NCBI RefSeq assembly: GCF_021532375.1
Contig: NZ_JAKGAP010000008.1
Location: 62,001-126,000 of the forward strand
DNA: 64,000 nucleotides
Source of the DNA: Paenibacillus alkaliterrae
GTDB taxonomy: Bacteria > Bacillota > Bacilli > Paenibacillales > Paenibacillaceae
Direction: 5' to 3'
The notes under the pieces are model-generated. The model was not told where the DNA came from, ran no database searches, and saw only the letters and a program-made list of their open reading frames with translations. Shown piece by piece: positions 62,703-64,000 of this stretch (within the stretch, counting starts at the first letter, position 1; every line of letters starts with the position of its first letter). Made by a program: the position numbers and the translations under genes.

Positions 62703-63149
62703 TTATTGCACGACGATGTATCCGACCATCGGTCCGCCATGGCGCATGTCGGTGTGGGTCAAGCACAGAATCGGGTATGTGCCTTCCTTCTCCGGGGTAA
62801 ACCGGACGACCGTAGTTTTACCTTTCGTTACTTCGCCGCGAATGCCAAGGCCTTCTATCACAAAAGGATGACTATTACCGTTTACGCCGCTGATATGCAG
62901 CTCGGTAGCTTCGCCTTTGCTTACGAATAGGGTACCCGGGTGCCAGGTGTATACCTCAATTTCTTTGCCATCGGCGGTTTGCGTTTTAAATTCGCCGGTT
63001 ACGAGCTGGAAGACGCGTGGCTCGCCTGCTTGTCCGCTAACCGGTCGCGACTGATTCCAGCTTAAGTAAACGCCGGTCAAAATAATTAATACCGCGACCA
63101 CGATAAACAATTGAATTTGCCTCTTGCTTACAATAAATACTTTGGACAT
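62703..63149 (-). CDS. Membrane-anchored cupredoxin-domain protein
   Basis: 148 residues. N-terminal membrane anchor (about 11-31), then a cupredoxin beta-sandwich facing outside. Candidate copper ligands are His94 (NSHPF), Cys129 and His132 (LCLTH) and Met135 or Met141. This is a type 1 or CuA-like site, so electron transfer or copper handling is likely. ATG 63149 follows GAGGTGA at correct spacing; an upstream in-frame ATG at 63176 is rejected. It may be cotranscribed with the 103-residue gene downstream. Confidence 0.82.
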   Translation of the reverse strand: MSKVFIVSKRQIQLFIVVAVLIILTGVYLSWNQSRPVSGQAGEPRVFQLVTGEFKTQTADGKEIEVYTWHPGTLFVSKGEATELHISGVNGNSHPFVIEGLGIRGEVTKGKTTVVRFTPEKEGTYPILCLTHTDMRHGGPMVGYIVVQ

Positions 63150-63293
63150 GGAGATCACCTCACTTATTCGTATCATTTATGGCTAGTCTATGCATAGGCT
63201 TATCAGCGCATGACAAAAGTGGAAGGCTGTCCGATACCTATGTTAGAATAGCTTCAGTGCAATTATGAATGATTAATTTCTTTGGAGGTCGGT

Positions 63294-63902
63294 ATGGAAA
63301 ACTGGATTACGGATTTTATGGAGCAATACGGTTACTTCGGCATTTTATTAATGATCGCGCTTGAAAATTTATTCCCGCCCATTCCATCGGAAGTGATTCT
63401 TACCTTCGGGGGCTTTATGACGACGTATACCAGCTTGACGCCGCTTGGCGTCATCGTGATGGCTACTTTGGGATCCGTTATCGGAGCCATTATTTTGTAT
63501 TATGTTGGCCGGTTGCTTGGCGTAGAACGATTAGAGAAAATCGTCGACAAATATGGGCGCGTACTGCGAGTCAAGAAGGAAGATATTCGGAAAGCGGATG
63601 CTTGGTTCGAAAAATACGGCTATTGGGCTGTATTGCTTTGCAGAATGATCCCGTTAATTCGCAGCTTGATCTCCTTGCCCGCAGGCATGGCGAACATGAA
63701 ATTTGCACCTTTTTTACTGTTTACCATCATTGGAACGCTTATATGGAATACGATTCTGGTATACGTAGGCGCAGCAGTAGGGGATAACTGGCATGATATC
63801 GTTTCTTTTATGGATGTTTATGCCAATATTGCTTATGCAATCATAGCCGTTGCCATTATCATTGTTTTGATCTTGTATATTCGCAGAGCCAAAAAGTTTT
63901 AA
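63294..63902 (+). CDS. DedA family membrane protein
   Basis: 202 residues with DedA hallmarks: ALENLFPPIPSE (15-28), GSVIGAIILYYVGR, FEKYGYWAVLLCRMIPLIRSLISLPAG (115-138) with the conserved Arg residues, and a final C-terminal membrane helix. DedA proteins support membrane potential and act as undecaprenyl-phosphate or lipid translocases. Start ATG 63294 after GGAGG; a TTG at 63282 is an alternative. Confidence 0.92.
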   Translation: MENWITDFMEQYGYFGILLMIALENLFPPIPSEVILTFGGFMTTYTSLTPLGVIVMATLGSVIGAIILYYVGRLLGVERLEKIVDKYGRVLRVKKEDIRKADAWFEKYGYWAVLLCRMIPLIRSLISLPAGMANMKFAPFLLFTIIGTLIWNTILVYVGAAVGDNWHDIVSFMDVYANIAYAIIAVAIIIVLILYIRRAKKF

Positions 63903-63972
63903 GTATAATGAAGAGTGCGGATACGTTCTGTTTCATAAGCATCAGCAAATAAAAAAAGAAAGAGGGATTGCA

Positions 63973-64000
63973 ATGAACAAAAGCGTAGCAAATAAGCTTG
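63973..64000 (+). CDS. Partial gene, start only
   Basis: ATG at 63973 after AAAGAGGG; only MNKSVANKL is visible before the window ends. Too short to identify. Good spacing from the ribosome-binding site suggests a true start. Confidence 0.5.

Overview
The window looks like a chromosomal segment of a spore-forming Firmicute of the Paenibacillaceae (Paenibacillus/Cohnella type). The signs are a kinase-associated protein B (KapB), an H-type small acid-soluble spore protein, a UgtP-type glycolipid glycosyltransferase, strong AGGAGG ribosome-binding sites with frequent TTG/GTG starts, and large carbohydrate loci built from LplB/YtcP-type permeases, YtcQ-type lipoproteins and membrane-bound AraC regulators. 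I found no rRNA, tRNA, CRISPR array, transposase or prophage.

Layout. 0-1.7 kb: end of a uronate operon (KDPG aldolase, alpha/beta hydrolase), then 0.9 kb of gene-free DNA with a 123-bp-period array of stem-loops. 2.6-6.5 kb: a LysR regulator divergent from an overlapping SDR-MFS-SDR operon, with a palindromic operator candidate between them. 7.1-21.8 kb: glucurono-oligosaccharide locus: a transmembrane AraC sensor/regulator paired with its own lipoprotein binding protein and closed by a terminator, then two ABC permeases, a second binding protein, GH67 alpha-glucuronidase, a large GH2 enzyme and a zinc polyol dehydrogenase. 22.0-33.1 kb: a second locus of the same design: AraC sensor, two permeases, binding protein, GH43, a GH43-like propeller enzyme and a GH38 alpha-mannosidase broken by an in-frame TGA and a frameshift. 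It ends in a terminator followed by five perfect-period 51-bp tandem repeats.

33.4-36.5 kb: alkylation-damage repair: an AlkA-type glycosylase divergent from adaA-adaB, with an SPL-like radical SAM gene fused to that operon by a 4-bp overlap. 36.5-37.0 kb: gene-free, with four copies of a short palindromic repeat. 37.0-52.1 kb: single-gene or short housekeeping units separated by clear intrinsic terminators: transglutaminase-like protein, NifU-N/HEAT protein (YpgR/CvfC type), MBL hydrolase, Gfo/Idh/MocA oxidoreductase, ABC-F ATPase, CDF transporter, SH3-NlpC/P60 hydrolase, VTT membrane protein, ACT-malic enzyme, diglucosyl-diacylglycerol synthase, KapB, and an SGNH hydrolase. 52.5-57.1 kb: glutamate synthase large subunit preceded by a structured leader. 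57.2-64 kb: relic of an XRE repressor, PilZ protein, CxxC mini-protein, BcrAB-type ABC transporter, cardiolipin synthase, a probable forespore unit (60-aa protein plus SspH), an unknown 103-aa protein, a membrane-anchored cupredoxin, a DedA protein, and the first nine codons of a gene running off the end.

How the genes work together: the two AraC sensors probably read extracellular oligosaccharides and switch on the import and intracellular hydrolysis genes beside them. Glucuronate released by GH67 can flow to KDPG, which the aldolase at the left edge cleaves. The right half is mostly envelope lipid and wall maintenance (UgtP, Cls, NlpC/P60), core nitrogen and carbon metabolism (GltB, malic enzyme) and sporulation. 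All functional calls come from reading motifs and remembered family features; no database search was run.
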